The notes under the pieces were generated by a model. That model had not been told where the DNA came from and did not search any database. It worked only from the letters and a program-made list of their open reading frames with translations. This document shows, one piece after another, positions 1 through 12,529 of a stretch of DNA of 64,000 bases. The stretch covers positions 230,420 through 294,419 of the forward strand of contig WMCF01000009.1 of the NCBI GenBank assembly GCA_009792885.1. Direction: 5' to 3'. The stretch is from Eremophila alpestris peregrina (taxonomy: Eukaryota; Chordata; Aves; Passeriformes; Alaudidae). The number at the start of each line of letters is the position of its first letter. Positions within the stretch are counted from its first letter, which is position 1. Both the position numbers and the translations under genes were made by a program.

Positions 1-1122
1 TTAGTTTAGTCTGTATTTGTTAATAAAACACATTTTAATTGTAATTAAAGTGTTAAGCAATAATTTATACCTAGGTATGTGACCCATGGGCATGTAAATT
101 GCAGATACATGAGTAAAAGGCAGAAAATATTTATTCTTATGGGTTAGGAATTACACTACAGTGCTGAGTGATCGAGGAAGATCAAGGGATGTAATTTAGC
201 TTATTCCTCACAAGCTCAAAAGTAGCATCTTTTGACATAACTGTATGGAGCAGAGGAGAGAGGGAAGGAGTGGAGGAGGAGGAGAAGGGGATGGATGGAA
301 GAGGCTGGGAAGAATGTGTTATGATGTAAAAGAAATGCTTAACCTCATTATCTCTGGGTTAATATTCAGCAAATTTATCAAAAGCAAAAATAAACAAATG
401 AACAAAAATATCAAATACACAAACAAATAGAAAAAAGCCCAACCCCAAAACTCAGAATAGAAAGTGAAGTAGTTTTTAAATTGTCATGGCATCTTCCTAT
501 TGTAGACAAACTAGTCATCCACAGTGAATGTGTATTGCTTTTCTTATTATTGCAATTAAGAGCTATTGTGATGAACCTTGGAGTCCCACCCATCAGCAAT
601 TGTGTGAAGCATACACCTCTGTGACCTATGATTTCAGCTTCACAGTCCTAAGATTTGGGGAATGTATGAAGTGCAAAATGCACAGAGGGATTTAGGCATT
701 GTGAAATTCTGCTCTGCTGTCCAGGGAAATCCAGCCTCTGAAGTTAGGCTGCCAGGCTGCCTGTCATGTGCCTGGTGACAGTTAGGCTGTGGTTATGTGG
801 TGGTTTTGATTTGGCTCACACCCATGCTGCCACTGAAAGAACAGCTCAGCAGCTCAGTCCCACTGTTACCTGCTGCTTAGATTCTTAGAGCTCTAACCTC
901 TGTTCATCTGCTCATCTTAAAAGAATGCAGAAAGGAGGCAGTTTCTTTAGTAAGGTTGGTATTGATTAATTTAACATTTTCTAAATAAAAATAAATTAAT
1001 TATATTTTACACAGAAATGCCAGTCTAATTTCAAGGCATTTGCCCATATCAAGTTCCAGAAAGAGACCTTACTAGACCATATCTGATTATACTTAAGGAA
1101 TGTGTCATCACCAATTGCAAAA
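1..1122. other. intergenic or intronic DNA, no gene seen
   Basis: AT-rich unique sequence with stops in all frames at short intervals. The only notable local feature is a purine-rich tract at about 246-310, with runs of GGA and GAG. The small open frames at 245-430 and 411-599 have no recognisable product. I see nothing else. Confidence 0.6.
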
Positions 1123-1203
1123 ATGGTACCAAGGTTGCATAAAAAGACCAAAAACATTTATTTAAATTATTATTCACAGATAGAAGAACCACCTTGGTAC
1201 CAT
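1123..1203. repeat. 13-bp perfect inverted repeat with 55-nt spacer
   Basis: ATGGTACCAAGGT at 1123-1135 is matched exactly by its reverse complement at 1191-1203. The spacer is AT-rich. The arms could be terminal repeats of a tiny DNA-transposon relic or a chance palindrome. No flanking target duplication was noticed. Confidence 0.7.
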
Positions 1204-2289
1204 AGCTGGACCAATCCAGAAAAGAATCACATAGAAATAGGAAAATCTCCTGCACTATAACACTATATAAAAGAATTATGAACAATAAGATCCTACTTTC
1301 CCTCCAGTCTCTCTGGTTCAGGAACTAAAATCATACCTTCCATTTCCTCTGTTTCTTTTAATTTACATACCAAACTTGTCTCTGCCCTATGTGGAGTGAT
1401 ATACTCATCTTCATCTAGGCCCCCAGAGCTTTGGAGACAACAATTGATTTAGTGCCTCCTCAGGTCTCTATATCCATAGTGTTGCAATCTTAGAGCAGGA
1501 GTGAAGATTTTAGTCAAAAGGATAATAGCTTAAAGGAAGGAAAGGGACTTGGTAGACTTCCCAAAGGTCCCATGTGCATCTTCCTGCATGTGTCTGCTGG
1601 GAGAAACAACATGTAACTGAATTAGGTGTTGGCCTTCTCTCATTGCTCAGAAAAGATAGTCCTCTCAGCTGTTGTATTTAGAAAGTAACCTAAGCCAACC
1701 CTGACCTGGAAATTTCATTTTCCAATAGAAATGTTCTAGTAAGTTTTCTCCAGATCACTGTGTATAGGAATTTTCCTGTGCTTTGTAACAGAAGGCAAAC
1801 AAACCATTGCCAATTCTGCATGGCCTTCTCATGAGACGATAGGGATTAAATATTTTGCATTTTCCTTCTAGTTTATGAGTTTAGAGTATACACTTGTTTT
1901 ATCCCTTTTTTTTTCTTTGTGAAAAGGTGCAGAATAGAATTTGATTTTGTTGTGTGCATTTTTAATGAAAGCTGTGAATTTTGTATCAGCATTTTCTTTT
2001 GGCGTCTATAGTTTGGAAAAAACACAAAATACAGTGCCACAATAAAATTGCAGTAGTTATAAACACTGTAACCAGCCTTGGGAATGTTTTGACTGAGTCC
2101 CTCCTCCAAATCTTTTCGAGGAAGCAGATCCTGAAAGTTAATAAGCTTAGGAAGATTTTAGAGAGTACATAGACACTGAAGCAACTCAGAGCATTAACAT
2201 TTTCTTATGAAAAAGAATCCCCCTTTAACTCCTTATTACTTATGACATGTAGTTTGTGCTTTGGATTGGCAATCTTCACAGGTATGTCA
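1204..2289. other. intergenic or intronic DNA, no gene seen
   Basis: Unique AT-rich sequence with several short homopolymer runs, for example T-rich at about 1903-1912. Open frames here, such as 1873-2109 on the - strand, are under 80 residues and unrecognisable. Confidence 0.6.
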
Positions 2290-2365
2290 TCATGATTTGT
2301 TAATTATGTGAAATAGGCAGAGAAAAATCATGATTTGTTAATTATGTGAAATAGGCAGAGAAAAA
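2290..2365 (+). repeat. perfect tandem duplication of a 38-bp unit
   Basis: The unit at 2290-2327 starts TCATGATTTGTTAATTATG and ends GCAGAGAAAAA. It is repeated without a mismatch at 2328-2365, with no spacer. Two identical copies mean either a recent local duplication or an assembly or polymerase-slippage artefact. It lies in otherwise unique DNA. Confidence 0.93.
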
Positions 2366-4919
2366 TTTGCAGCCTTTAATGATCTGGCCAATACTGTCAC
2401 TTTGTCAGCTTCCAGAAAATCACTCTTGAAGTAAGGAGCAACATTGCCATTTATTACATCAGAATCCAATAAAATAACATTCACATTCTCATCATGACAG
2501 AATAAAAAAAATAACGTGACAAAGAAAACACTTGTTAACTTGGTTACCCTGATCTGCATACAAGGCAACAACATTCGAACATCTGACACTTGGATGGTTG
2601 TGTGCATCCATTTCTGGATTGGATAGCAGAGTGGCTTCTGAGACCCTTTAGCATCCATATTATCCCACAGCCTGTAGGAGCTATGCCATGAGCTGTCTTC
2701 TTGCTGTCTCTCTGATCCCACTGAGAGTCTAACATACTGAGACCTGTAACACTCACCCATTAGATTGCTCCAACCTTAATCCAGTCTGTTTTATTATGTG
2801 CTAAAATGCAGAGAGAAGTTTGTTTTAGGAACTGATTCACTCTCTCCACCCCTGTCTTTGCTTTATCAAGCAATTTTGCTGCTGGGGTGAGGTCGCTCTC
2901 TCTCAGATGAAGAAGATGTTATTACCTCCAAGTTTAAGACTGCATTTGGCTCTGTTTTTTTTTTTTTTAACCACATAATTTATCTAATAATTAAATTATG
3001 GTCTGAACAGTGTGAAAACAGATCTCTTATAAAAAGAGGGGCCTTTGATTCCAAAGATTATTTGGGAGTCTAGATCTTTTAAGGAAAAGAAAAGCAAAAG
3101 TTGAGCACCAACAGTATTGTCAATGCTGAACTTTACAGAGTTTCTACATGAAGTGTGAGCAGGCAGGGACCACCTTTAGGGACATGTGTCATGGATGGTC
3201 ACACAGGTCACCACAACACAGGGTCACTATTGACACAAAGTGACAATGTTGCAGTGTCATGCCTGTGCTGCTGATTCAGCTCCTTATCAGCTCCTGGCTT
3301 GAAGCTTTGATAGTTGATGTGACAAACCATAAATAATCCAAGGTCAAACTGAGCAATGTTGTTCACTCCGACCTTCTAATACTTCTGGGCTATTAGATCA
3401 GTCATTAGTGTTTCAACAGGCTGCTGAGAAACACAGTACAGTGGCTATAGCTGCCAAAGCCCTCCTTATTCACAGACAGCCTCTCTGTGTAGGTATTAAA
3501 TGCATACCAGGGAAAAAACCATATGTTTCTTGAAAGGAAATCAATTTACAAAATAGGGTGAAAATCACAGAATAGCCAAATGTAGAATATGGCCATGTAT
3601 AAAGAGACTCTATCAGCAAAAAGCCCCAACCTATTACCAGCCCCAGAAACCCCTCCAAACAATAACCAAAAGAAGAGCTCAATAGTTATCAGGGCAAATA
3701 CTTGCTTTGTTTTGTTTTGTTTTTAAACCAAAGGGATATGAGTAGTAGTGTAAGAAAAGAAGGCAATGAAGGCAGACAGAATCTGACAAGGAATAAATAT
3801 ACTGTCATTGTCCAATCCCTGCCTCTTCCAAAGTTCTAAAGTTGAGGAAGCTCAATAGTTTCCATTTTAAGGTTCTGTATTTGTCCTCCTTACAATGCTG
3901 TGAATTTTTCCATTAAAACTGTGAAATTTTCCATACCAGTAGTCTGCCAAATCTTACAGCTTTAATATAGTTTAAAGAAAAAAATAATTCAAAATTTTAA
4001 ATCTTATCAATTCCAAAATTAATTTCATAAGCAAACATATTTTAGCTACTTTTAAGAATTATTTTACAATTATTTTCTTGAATCCATCTAAATGGGCGTA
4101 AAAAAGGGAAGATGTAGGGTCAAAAGTGTTATACTAGAAGGAGAAAAGCATACTACTAGCACAAACTCCTGTCAAGATTTGCCTCAAGATTTTATGGCTG
4201 CAAAGCAAACAGCTGTTAAATCTAAGGGCAGGATGCCATGTACACTCCTGCCATGGGTATATATGGAGCTCCAGGATCACCATTGCTGTTGCCCCTGTGT
4301 TATCTTGCCCTATAGGAGGTGATGTTGTGAATCACAAGCTGACAACCATGCCAAAGAGCCACCCTGAACAACAGTGTCGCTCTACACAGCAAAAATCTTG
4401 TTTAGTTTTAAAAAAGAAAGGGTTAAAAATTGCATATTAAAAATTAGCATCAAAAAATCACTGAAGATTGTGCATTGAACTGAAAAATTAGAAATGGACA
4501 GTTAAGCTTTCTTTGCCAGCCTTAAGTATCCTCTTTCATTCTATGTATCAGTCTCAAAATGAACAGTCTTTTTGTTTTTGTTTCTTCTACAGCATTCACA
4601 CTTTGTCTGGCACAGGGGCTTCCTGGAGTACTGTAACATAAAAAGCAGATGCATATCTGCTCGAATATCATGAAAAATTGAGATGCTGCCATAAGCGAAA
4701 CCAGAACAGGGAGACAGCAAACTCTCTTGTGAAAACAGCTCTATGTTGTGATGGATAAAAGGACTCTCCTGGAACCATAGCTCCAGAAGTGAACCCTCAT
4801 ACATCCTGATTTTGTCCCTTTTGTAGACTCAGATTCCTCATGTGATTCAAGTGAAAGTTTTACAGGTGGAATGTACTTGTGTATTCCTTATTTCCGGAGT
4901 GCACAACCTCATACACTCA
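2366..4919. other. intergenic or intronic DNA, no gene seen
   Basis: Mostly unique AT-rich sequence with a 14-T run at about 2956-2969. The 140-residue open frame on the - strand (2338-2760) matches nothing I know and partly overlaps the 38-bp duplication. It is probably chance. A weak splice-bounded segment at 2757-2800 (- strand) is described under findings. Confidence 0.55.
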
Positions 4920-5035
4920 GGACTGATTCACAGAAGTGCTGAGTACTCACAGATGCTGCTGAAATCAATGGGAATTATGCTTTAGACATATAAAATACCA
5001 TAAAAATGCTAAGCATCTTGGAAAATCTAGCATAT
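4920..5035. repeat. degraded palindromic amniote repeat (MITE-like relic)
   Basis: The segment carries GTGCTGAGTACTCACAG, then GAAATCAATGGGAATT at the centre, then ATGCTAAGCATCTTGGAAAA. This is the layout of a palindromic element I remember from reptile and bird genomes: an inverted pair of GTGCTGAGCACC-like arms around a CAATGGGA-type centre. The arms have diverged by substitutions and small insertions, so it is an old copy. The family name is not certain. Confidence 0.5.
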
Positions 5036-5069
5036 CATATTGAGGACCCCAAATTAGTAGACATTTTCA

Positions 5070-5245
5070 TCAATCTTGGCCATAACAGCTCAGCACTTCA
5101 GTTCCCCATCTATAAATGGGGAGTCTAATAGTAGAGTCTCATTTCTCAGGTTTAAAGGTAAATTAATTAGTATTTGGGAAGCACTCAGAAACCCTAGTAG
5201 AGAATGCTGCAGAAACACCCATAAAGATATTAATAATTCTGTATT
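5070..5245 (+). repeat. MIR-like tRNA-derived SINE relic
   Basis: CAGTTCCCCATCTATAAATGGGGA at 5099-5122 is close to the conserved MIR core (cagtttcctcatctgtaaaatggggat). Downstream come TAATAGTA, a CTCAT, a TTAAA-rich stretch and a 3' part with GGGAAGCACTCAGAAA and TAAAGATATTAATAAT, in the order expected for MIR. The 5' tRNA-like head is not recognisable. MIR relics survive at low copy in birds. The match is by memory and no alignment was run. Confidence 0.6.
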
Positions 5246-7129
5246 CTGCACAGGGTTTGAATGATGTGCAGTAAGGAAGGCATGGAGCCACATATTGAGT
5301 GATAAGAATAAAAGGAATATTGAACAGCTGCTCACTCCGGGAGCATCGTCCATCCTATGAACTGAATGATGTATGTGTCTCAGCAGTTAAAGACTTATTG
5401 TCATGCATATGTGCAACCAGCTCAAATTAAAGTTTCAAAAGCAAGCTTAATTCTGATTTTTCTGAAGTTGCTTAAATTTGCAGCATGAACATACTTTGGA
5501 TGTAAATACTTTGTGTGATCATCTCCGTATTTTCATGCTTTCGTCCTGAAGACATGAAAAGTTTCCTGTGTCAGTGAATCCTGTGACTACTTACATAAAG
5601 CATCCACGTGGCCTGGGTCACTCTGGGAACAAATGTATTGATTTTCCAGGGACCAACACCAGGGCCAAGTTTGGCTCGAACCATCTTCTTTGTCTGATTG
5701 CATAGTTTTGTAGTGGCTGCTGGGTAGAAGAGAGGCATGAAATGTGTTCAGGGACAGAGTAGCAGGCTTGGCTTTTGGCTTCGCTTTGTGTCAGGTTTTT
5801 TTGGTGGTTAATGTAGCATTGTGTGAATTGCATAAACTTCCATCTCAGAAATGAAGTTATTGCCAAAGCAAAAATTCCTATATTTACATATAAATATCCC
5901 CATTCAGCATGACTGAATACCTTTCTCATTTGTAAGGAAGTAGCAACATCCATGACAATCAAATTCTAAGACAGAGATGTTAGATTAAACTGACTGTACG
6001 TACCTTTGGATGTAAATCCAATCTTTCAGAAATTCTACCTGATCCAAATGAATAATCCTTACTAAACATGTTCTGAATTATGACCAGATTTCTAGATAAG
6101 ATTACTTGATCTCAGCTGAACACCTCTGTAATACAGAAAAAAGACTGCTGGCTCCTTCTGTCTCACTCAGGGATGTAGGTCTATTTTTAGTATGTCATCT
6201 GTGTTTAGATCAAAGGCTTGGATTTTCCTAGTGACCTGGAGCAGTCAGTGGACATTGTGGTCTTCTGTTATCTGTGACCAAACCGCAATCCAGTGATTTT
6301 AAACCTGCCATCTACTCTGCACTTTGAGTTCTGGAAGATCAAGAGTGGTATTTTAAATGTTGCTTCACTGGTCATGTAATGACAATTAAAAATATCTGCT
6401 TTATTCTGTTTATTCTTTCTTTATTCTCACTTTATTCCAGATTTCATCACAAATATATTGGGTTCCCAACTAGATTTAGTCCTGTTCCATGTTATATTTT
6501 CTTGTTATGCTAACTCAAGGATTATTTCAGAGAAAACTGTATCATTCCTTGTCAGGAGAAGATTTAAAATATTAAATAATATTGTTTTAAGCAAGCTCCT
6601 AATTTTGCTTGCACTTCTAAATGCTTTTCTGGACAGACATACATTTCTGAGGAGAAAGCAGTATTGTTTATTTACCAACTCTCTTTTCTTCCTATCACCT
6701 TTTTTTTTCTCTTTCAGAAATGTAACTTATTATCTATTCCAAGATTAAAAGCATTCTAAACCATATCAGCTGCAAGAAATAGCTATCTTGATGATTTTCA
6801 GAAAGTCTACAATGCTCCATCTAATGTATTCAATGAATTATTTATTTCTTATAGAGATACAATAAATCTTTACCTACTATATTTGGTGATTTTCATAGCA
6901 GGAATAATAAGTAATATGATTTGAGTGGGATTGGAACCAGGTACCAGGAGGGGGGAAGGAAGGTCTATTTGGGCTATTTACTGAGCATATTGAAAGACAG
7001 TGCATCTGTAAAAACACTGGACATTGCTGCTCACTTAAAGTTTCCAGGGGAATAAGAAGAAGGCATATTTTCAATGGAAAATAATTACTCAAGCACTTAC
7101 ATTTTAAAGGAACAGCTTAGGTGCAAAAG
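5246..7129. other. intergenic or intronic DNA, no gene seen
   Basis: Unique sequence. A 114-residue open frame on the - strand (5618-5962) and a 96-residue one on the + strand (6458-6748) have no recognisable domain. The latter is rich in F and L, as expected for translated T-rich DNA. Confidence 0.6.
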
Positions 7130-7260
7130 CACAGTGGTGATGTTCAGTGCCATTGTTCTCTGTTACATTGGAGTGAATCTGAGTAATTCCATTGATTTCA
7201 GTGGACTTCCATTGGGCCAACAGAATAGAATCTGACTCCATGTTAGTTGGGGGTGGGGAA
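7130..7260. repeat. degraded palindromic amniote repeat, second type
   Basis: The segment contains GTTACATTGGAGTGAATCTG, then AATTCCATTGATTTCAGTGG, then AATAGAATCTGACTCC. This resembles ancient sauropsid repeats with a 'ttacac..aactccattgaagtcaatggag..cagaatctg' layout. A related copy lies at 29530-29615, with a nearly identical core. The family name is not certain. Confidence 0.5.
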
Positions 7261-7446
7261 AGTGACAAGAATATAAATAACTCCAGATAAATATTTGAAT
7301 TACAAATACTCTGCAACATGGTTTCTATCGGTTAAGGCTGGTCATATACCAAATCATGAAAGTTCTGGATACATTTAGTTCTTACAGTTGAAAAAAAGAT
7401 TAAAATGATTAAAGCATTTCTCAGTGGGCAGCTGTTTTTGATGCTG

Positions 7447-7515
7447 TTATTATATATATTAATATATTACTATATATTACTGTCTCTATATATACTATAT
7501 ATATTATATATATAC
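7447..7515. repeat. AT-rich microsatellite (TA)n, imperfect
   Basis: An irregular run of TATATA, interrupted by TTAC, CTGTCTC and CTATAT. It is expected to be length-variable. It lies inside an open frame (7405-7623) that is therefore low-complexity and not a gene. Confidence 0.85.
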
Positions 7516-9990
7516 ATGTTGATGTCATGCTCTGAAGCATCCATCAGAGGATCTCTAGAGTACCTCAGAAATGTGCTGTCCCATTCAGACCTTGAATCAA
7601 CCAAAACTCATAGCTTAGTTTAATTTTTTTCTTGGCAGGTAGTGAGAGGAGTTGGTGAGTCCCCTGTCCCACTGCTGTGTTTCTGCACAGTGGCAAACAG
7701 CTGAACAAACAGTTGGGAGCATGAACACCAAACCTTCAGATTTTAATGTTTTCTAAGATATTCAAAGGAATCATGCAGAATATTTATGTGCACTATAGAG
7801 GAATTTCATGGTTTAACAATTCCTTGTCTTGCCATGCTTTGCCTTACCTTGCCTTTCCTGTCTCTCCCCCCACAGACACTGCATTTTTCTCTAACTTTTA
7901 TTGATGAGATGGAGACCCTAGTTCAAGCAGAGCATAAGGTTTTAATATAATGCCTTACTCCTCTTGCCTTCTTCTGCAAGCAGGTATATTTTACATGGAA
8001 TATATGCAGTGGGATCTTGCTGTAGATCTAGCTAGAATTAGCAGCAAAGCACAAACTGGTACCAGCTCTCTATATTTACCTGTATCCATCATCCATTCAC
8101 TTCTGAGGCTTCTTCACAGATAAGCTCAGACACAATCTTTAAATCACCTTGAGGTCTGGTTCTTTCAGGTCACTGATGCTATACAAACATATACTATCAA
8201 TATTTTAGTCATTAAAATATTTGACCTTCAGAATATGCTGTTAAACAGCAAACAGGATGACTTAGCTGATTTGGCTTTATATACTTTTCTACTTCAATCT
8301 CTCTTCTGTGAAAAGCTATTCAAAACATCTGTTTGCAAAAATACCTTAGTAATTTGCATCTATTGGCTGGATTGCAGATTCTGTTTTCAATTTTAGGAAT
8401 ATTTGACTTTAATATTTGAATTAGTCAATGACTTTTAGCTGGTAATAGAAGTGCTGGCCCACTAAATAGATGAATTCTTGTTTCACTTTTTTTCTTTAAA
8501 GCATGTTGAGCTTTCTCCTCTCTAGTGCATTAGAGATTTGAGTAACTGTCTAGTTAATACTCGTTCTGCTGATACTCTGGAAAGTTTTTTTTTAACAGCA
8601 TGAATGAACTCAGCACGAACATAATTCTAAACTTTGGCTGACATAGTTCTATAAATCAAAACCTTCATCTCCCAGTCCTACACTTCGTTTCATTGAGTAC
8701 ATAAGAGTAAAGCTAGTAATAGCATTAACATGGCAAAAAAAAAAAATTGCATTTCAACCTGTTGGAAATTCCCTACAAAGTGACCTAAATAGATACTGAC
8801 ACTATGAAATCATCTTATTTCAGGTATGCACATTCAGGTGGCAGGACGTGCCCACTGTATTTCTTTTACCAGCTGTGGTGGGAAGAGGGATGTTTCCCAC
8901 CACTGGGATCTCTTGCAAAACCTTGGGGCTATTTTATGGTTAGAAACATCTGGATGCAAATTTCTCCCATCAGTTCCCTCAATGTTTCCACCAGTCCCCT
9001 CAGAGTAAAAAATTGGTGTCTATAGAGAGCCTGTAGGAAGGGCAAAAGGGTGAGTGGAAACTGCCTCTTTTTTACCTGTGTAGGCAGAGCATTATAGACC
9101 AGAGTAGGCAGCCTTTTACAAGATGCATTTGAAAGAATATGGGGCAAAATAATCCAGGGATTTTGAATTTATAATCTTAGCCAAATAAATTGGAAGACTT
9201 GGACAAAGCCAAAGATCACAAAATCTGTCCCAAAAAAGCCCTTATCTCTGTGGGAAAAAAAAAAAAAAAGCTCATATAACCTTACAGCTGTCACAGCCAG
9301 CATTTTTTGAAGTTCCTTAGAGTTGTCATGGAACATAGAATGTATTTGCTGTTTGAAAAAGGAAATGGAGAAGCTCCTTTTTATTTAAAGGTTCCTTATT
9401 CAGAGGATGTACAGCTTAACTGCAAGGCTCTTGTCTTTATTAAACTGGAGTACACAGGGCATCATGATGAAATAAACCTTCCAAGTTTTCTTGCTCATTG
9501 CTTATTCTTTTGGCCTGATTCTCCATCTTGATTTGTCAGATGGTATAGGTTAGGGAACAGGAGTCTCACTTTTTCAATAAATGTAAAATCTAACAGCATT
9601 AGTTACACCACAGTTTTGTAGCCAACAGTGTTTCCTAATGGCACCATGGAAATGTTTTCCAACATAACATCAGGTGATTGAGCTTGGCAGTATCTGTTAA
9701 ATCAGCCTTCAAGCTTCATGCTGTTCTTTTTAAATTAAAACTTTTACATATTTATTCCTGGCTTTACTGTACTGTGATGGGATGCTAAATTACAAGTCAA
9801 AAGATTTCTTTAGTAATATTAAAAGCAACTCTTTCTAAGTCAGCTTCATATGCATTTTTCTCTTAGTTTAAATCATGTTTTTGATATAAGACAGGTACCT
9901 AGATTTGGCTATCACTAAGAAGTTGTAATTACCTGTCATTGTTGCTATAGGAATGTTGTGTCCCATTAGGATATTAACTTTTTAAAGGGA
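7516..9990. other. intergenic or intronic DNA, no gene seen
   Basis: Unique AT-rich sequence with two A-runs (about 8737-8748 and 9255-9269). Small overlapping frames at 8804-9147 on both strands are shadows of one slightly GC-richer patch, and none is recognisable. Confidence 0.6.
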
Positions 9991-10360
9991 TGATGGAAAA
10001 TTGGAGCAAGTTCAGAAGAAAGCTGCAGGAGGGATTGGAGACTTGGAAAGTGCTCTTTACAGTGGCAGCCTAAAGAACTTTATCTATTTAGATGATTTAA
10101 AAAAGTAAAGAAACGACTTAACTATGGTCTATAACCTCTGCATAGCAAGGTATTAACTGAGGTAAGAAGATTCTTCAAAAAAAAAAACCCAAAACAAAAC
10201 AAAAGGCCGCATTAATGTGATTCCATGTCAGAAATCAAAGTCAGCAGTTTTCAAACTGGAAATTTCTGAGGAAGGAGAACAATTACCAGTGGAAAATACT
10301 GCCAAAGGATGCTGTCAATTTTATATGCATTAAATCAAACATATTTTTCTGAAGGTACTA
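9991..10360 (+). repeat. ancient CR1-type LINE fragment (3' ORF2 end to 3' UTR)
   Basis: Several blocks occur in the order of an old amniote CR1 subfamily: GGAGCAAGTTCAGAAGAAAG, then AAAGAACTTTATCTATTTAG, then CGACTTAACTATGGTCTATA, then CAATTACCAGTGGAAAATAC, then TTAAATCAA followed by TTTTTCTGAAGGTACT. These match my memory of the CR1 segment that runs from the end of the reverse-transcriptase frame into the 3' region. The copy is broken by substitutions and by an A/C-rich insertion at about 10176-10204. No intact frame remains. The exact subfamily is inferred. Confidence 0.65.
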
Positions 10361-12529
10361 CAGCTGTACAGCTGTACACTACAGCTTTGTCTGGCTTGAG
10401 GCAGAAATTGTTGGGAGAATTCCTGTAGTGTGTGTTATGCAAGAGGACAGAGCACACAATTCTAACTGTCTTGGCTGGGAATGTGGGAATCATGTTCTAG
10501 TGCAGTATGAAGCATTCTTTCATCAGAGTCTCTAAACTTATATTGAGTGCTGTCCAGGTCATGACAATCCTTTAAATAGAGTACCAAATATGCAGGTTGT
10601 CACAGACTGCCCTTTTTTTCAGCATACAGAATCACATTTTTCTTGGTGGGAGGGGCAAACTTTAAACTTAGCTCATGGAGGAGCTGTAGGAAAACGAAAA
10701 AGCCAAGGAAATCAATATTGCTTTGTTTACATTTACACCACCATTGCCTTTCTTTTTGTTTCTTTGGTGTGTTAAGTTCACCTGTTTACCAATGGGCAGT
10801 GCAGTGCACTTTCTGAGTTTGCACTGGAGCTGTTTGTCTGCCCAGGGTTTTCCAGGCTCTTTTTAGCCACAGTCCATTTTGTGATAAAGGCCTATTGAGA
10901 TATTGAAAAAGTGTTTGATTCATTGGCATCAATTGCCACTGTTGTCTCATAATTGCAACACTACAAAAAACAATTCTCTTGTACCCTAGGCTGGGAGTTA
11001 GCTGTTTGTATGGCTGGTGCTTTAATATGGTTTAAAAGCAGGTCTGAGCTGGGATTCAGACTGTTTATATTCTGCTTGAATCAGGACAAGTGCTTGAAAA
11101 CTTGTACACATTCCGGGCATCAACCCTGTAAACTATTTCCAGTGCTATCTTACTCTGTAGTTTTGCTCTGCCTTTAACTGGTAGCAGGATGTTTTGCTAT
11201 TTTTCACTTTTCCTTAGTGAAGAATTTTCACATTTCTATCTGCAAAGGAAGCATTTTGCACAAATGGGAATTCTCCAAGGCAGCACTTTAGCCTGACAGT
11301 AATGATCTTTTTCTGAAGGTTTAGAAACTTTACCTTTACCTACCTTCACAGATGCAGTTTTTAAAAATAAGCTGTGAAACCATGTGCATATGTTGACCCT
11401 GGTCACCCTATTCCTGGGTTTCCTTTCTATCTCTGATCTTAGCTTGTGCATGACCCTGATAGAATCATCCTCCTTCTCTGGTTTGCTTCCTACCCATTCC
11501 CTATTTTGTGTGGTTTTTGTGCATTGTTGCTAAATGTCCCACATCCGTCAACACCAGGCCATTTTACCTGGTGCTATTGCAAACAGTTTGCTAGCAGTGC
11601 TCTTGGCAGTGTTTTTCACTGGTACCAGTGCAATCTGGGAAAGTGTAGAATGTTGTTTTTTTCTTCCCCCACGTGTTAGGATTGTTCAGGTTTTGTAGAA
11701 AAAACAACAGACAGGAAAAAATTGTAAAATTAACTGATGATGTCTAAGCAGAGGCATTTGTAGTTTGGTTGTTCCTGTAATTGTAGTCTGTAAATATAAA
11801 AAAGATTATTGAGAATTAAAAATAATAAATTTCTCAGTGATCCAGTTTTGTCCTCTCATTGTCATCAGTGGCAACAAATGAAAATATCTTTTAAATGAAG
11901 GTAGTGAAAAAAGAGTTGTTGTAGAGCTCTACTAGAACAGATTGCCTAGGAAAGGCACTGAATCTGTATTTGTGTTATTTTTTGTCCCCTTTGACTGCCT
12001 GAACTAGTAACCTGCAGAATGAGTGGATCTAGCCCACTCAGAAACTCTAGTAATTCTTTCTTCTATGGTGCCTCTGAGGCAGAGAGGCTGGACTCAGGAA
12101 GTAACAAGCATTGCTTTTAGAGAAAAAAAAAGTCGAAAGGTGTCTCTAGAAACCACTGAAGTTGAGGAACAAAGCATTTCCCCACCTTTGCTAATCTTGT
12201 AGCCTTTATGTTTTTCCTTTCTTAAGAAGCGTGTAATGTCCAATATCTGATGCATAATAAGCTAACTTAAAAAAACAGTGTCAAGCCCTTCTTTGGATTA
12301 TTGTCTTTTGTTGTCTTGTTTCCCAAACATAAGGTTATTTGAAGCTCTCAATATGTTAACTGATACATTGTTAATTGTTTTATTTTCTTAAAAACCTTTG
12401 TCTTGGTGTGCTTCTATCTGAGGATCATGCAAGCCTTTACATATTTCCATACTTTCAGCATATTTTATGCAAATGGTTGTTAAAAATGAAAATTCTAATT
12501 TCAAATGAAGAAAATTCATGACATGCATC
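10361..12529. other. intergenic or intronic DNA, no gene seen
   Basis: A perfect 12-bp palindrome GTACAGCTGTAC sits at 10366-10377 inside a short repeated ACAGCTGT tract. The rest is unique sequence. Open frames at 10953-11177, 11236-11451 and 11446-11679 are unrelated to any protein I know. Confidence 0.6.

Noticed and set aside
2338..2760. 140-residue open frame on the - strand
   Set aside because: It starts inside unique DNA and ends in the 38-bp tandem duplication. No recognised domain, and such lengths occur by chance in 64 kb.
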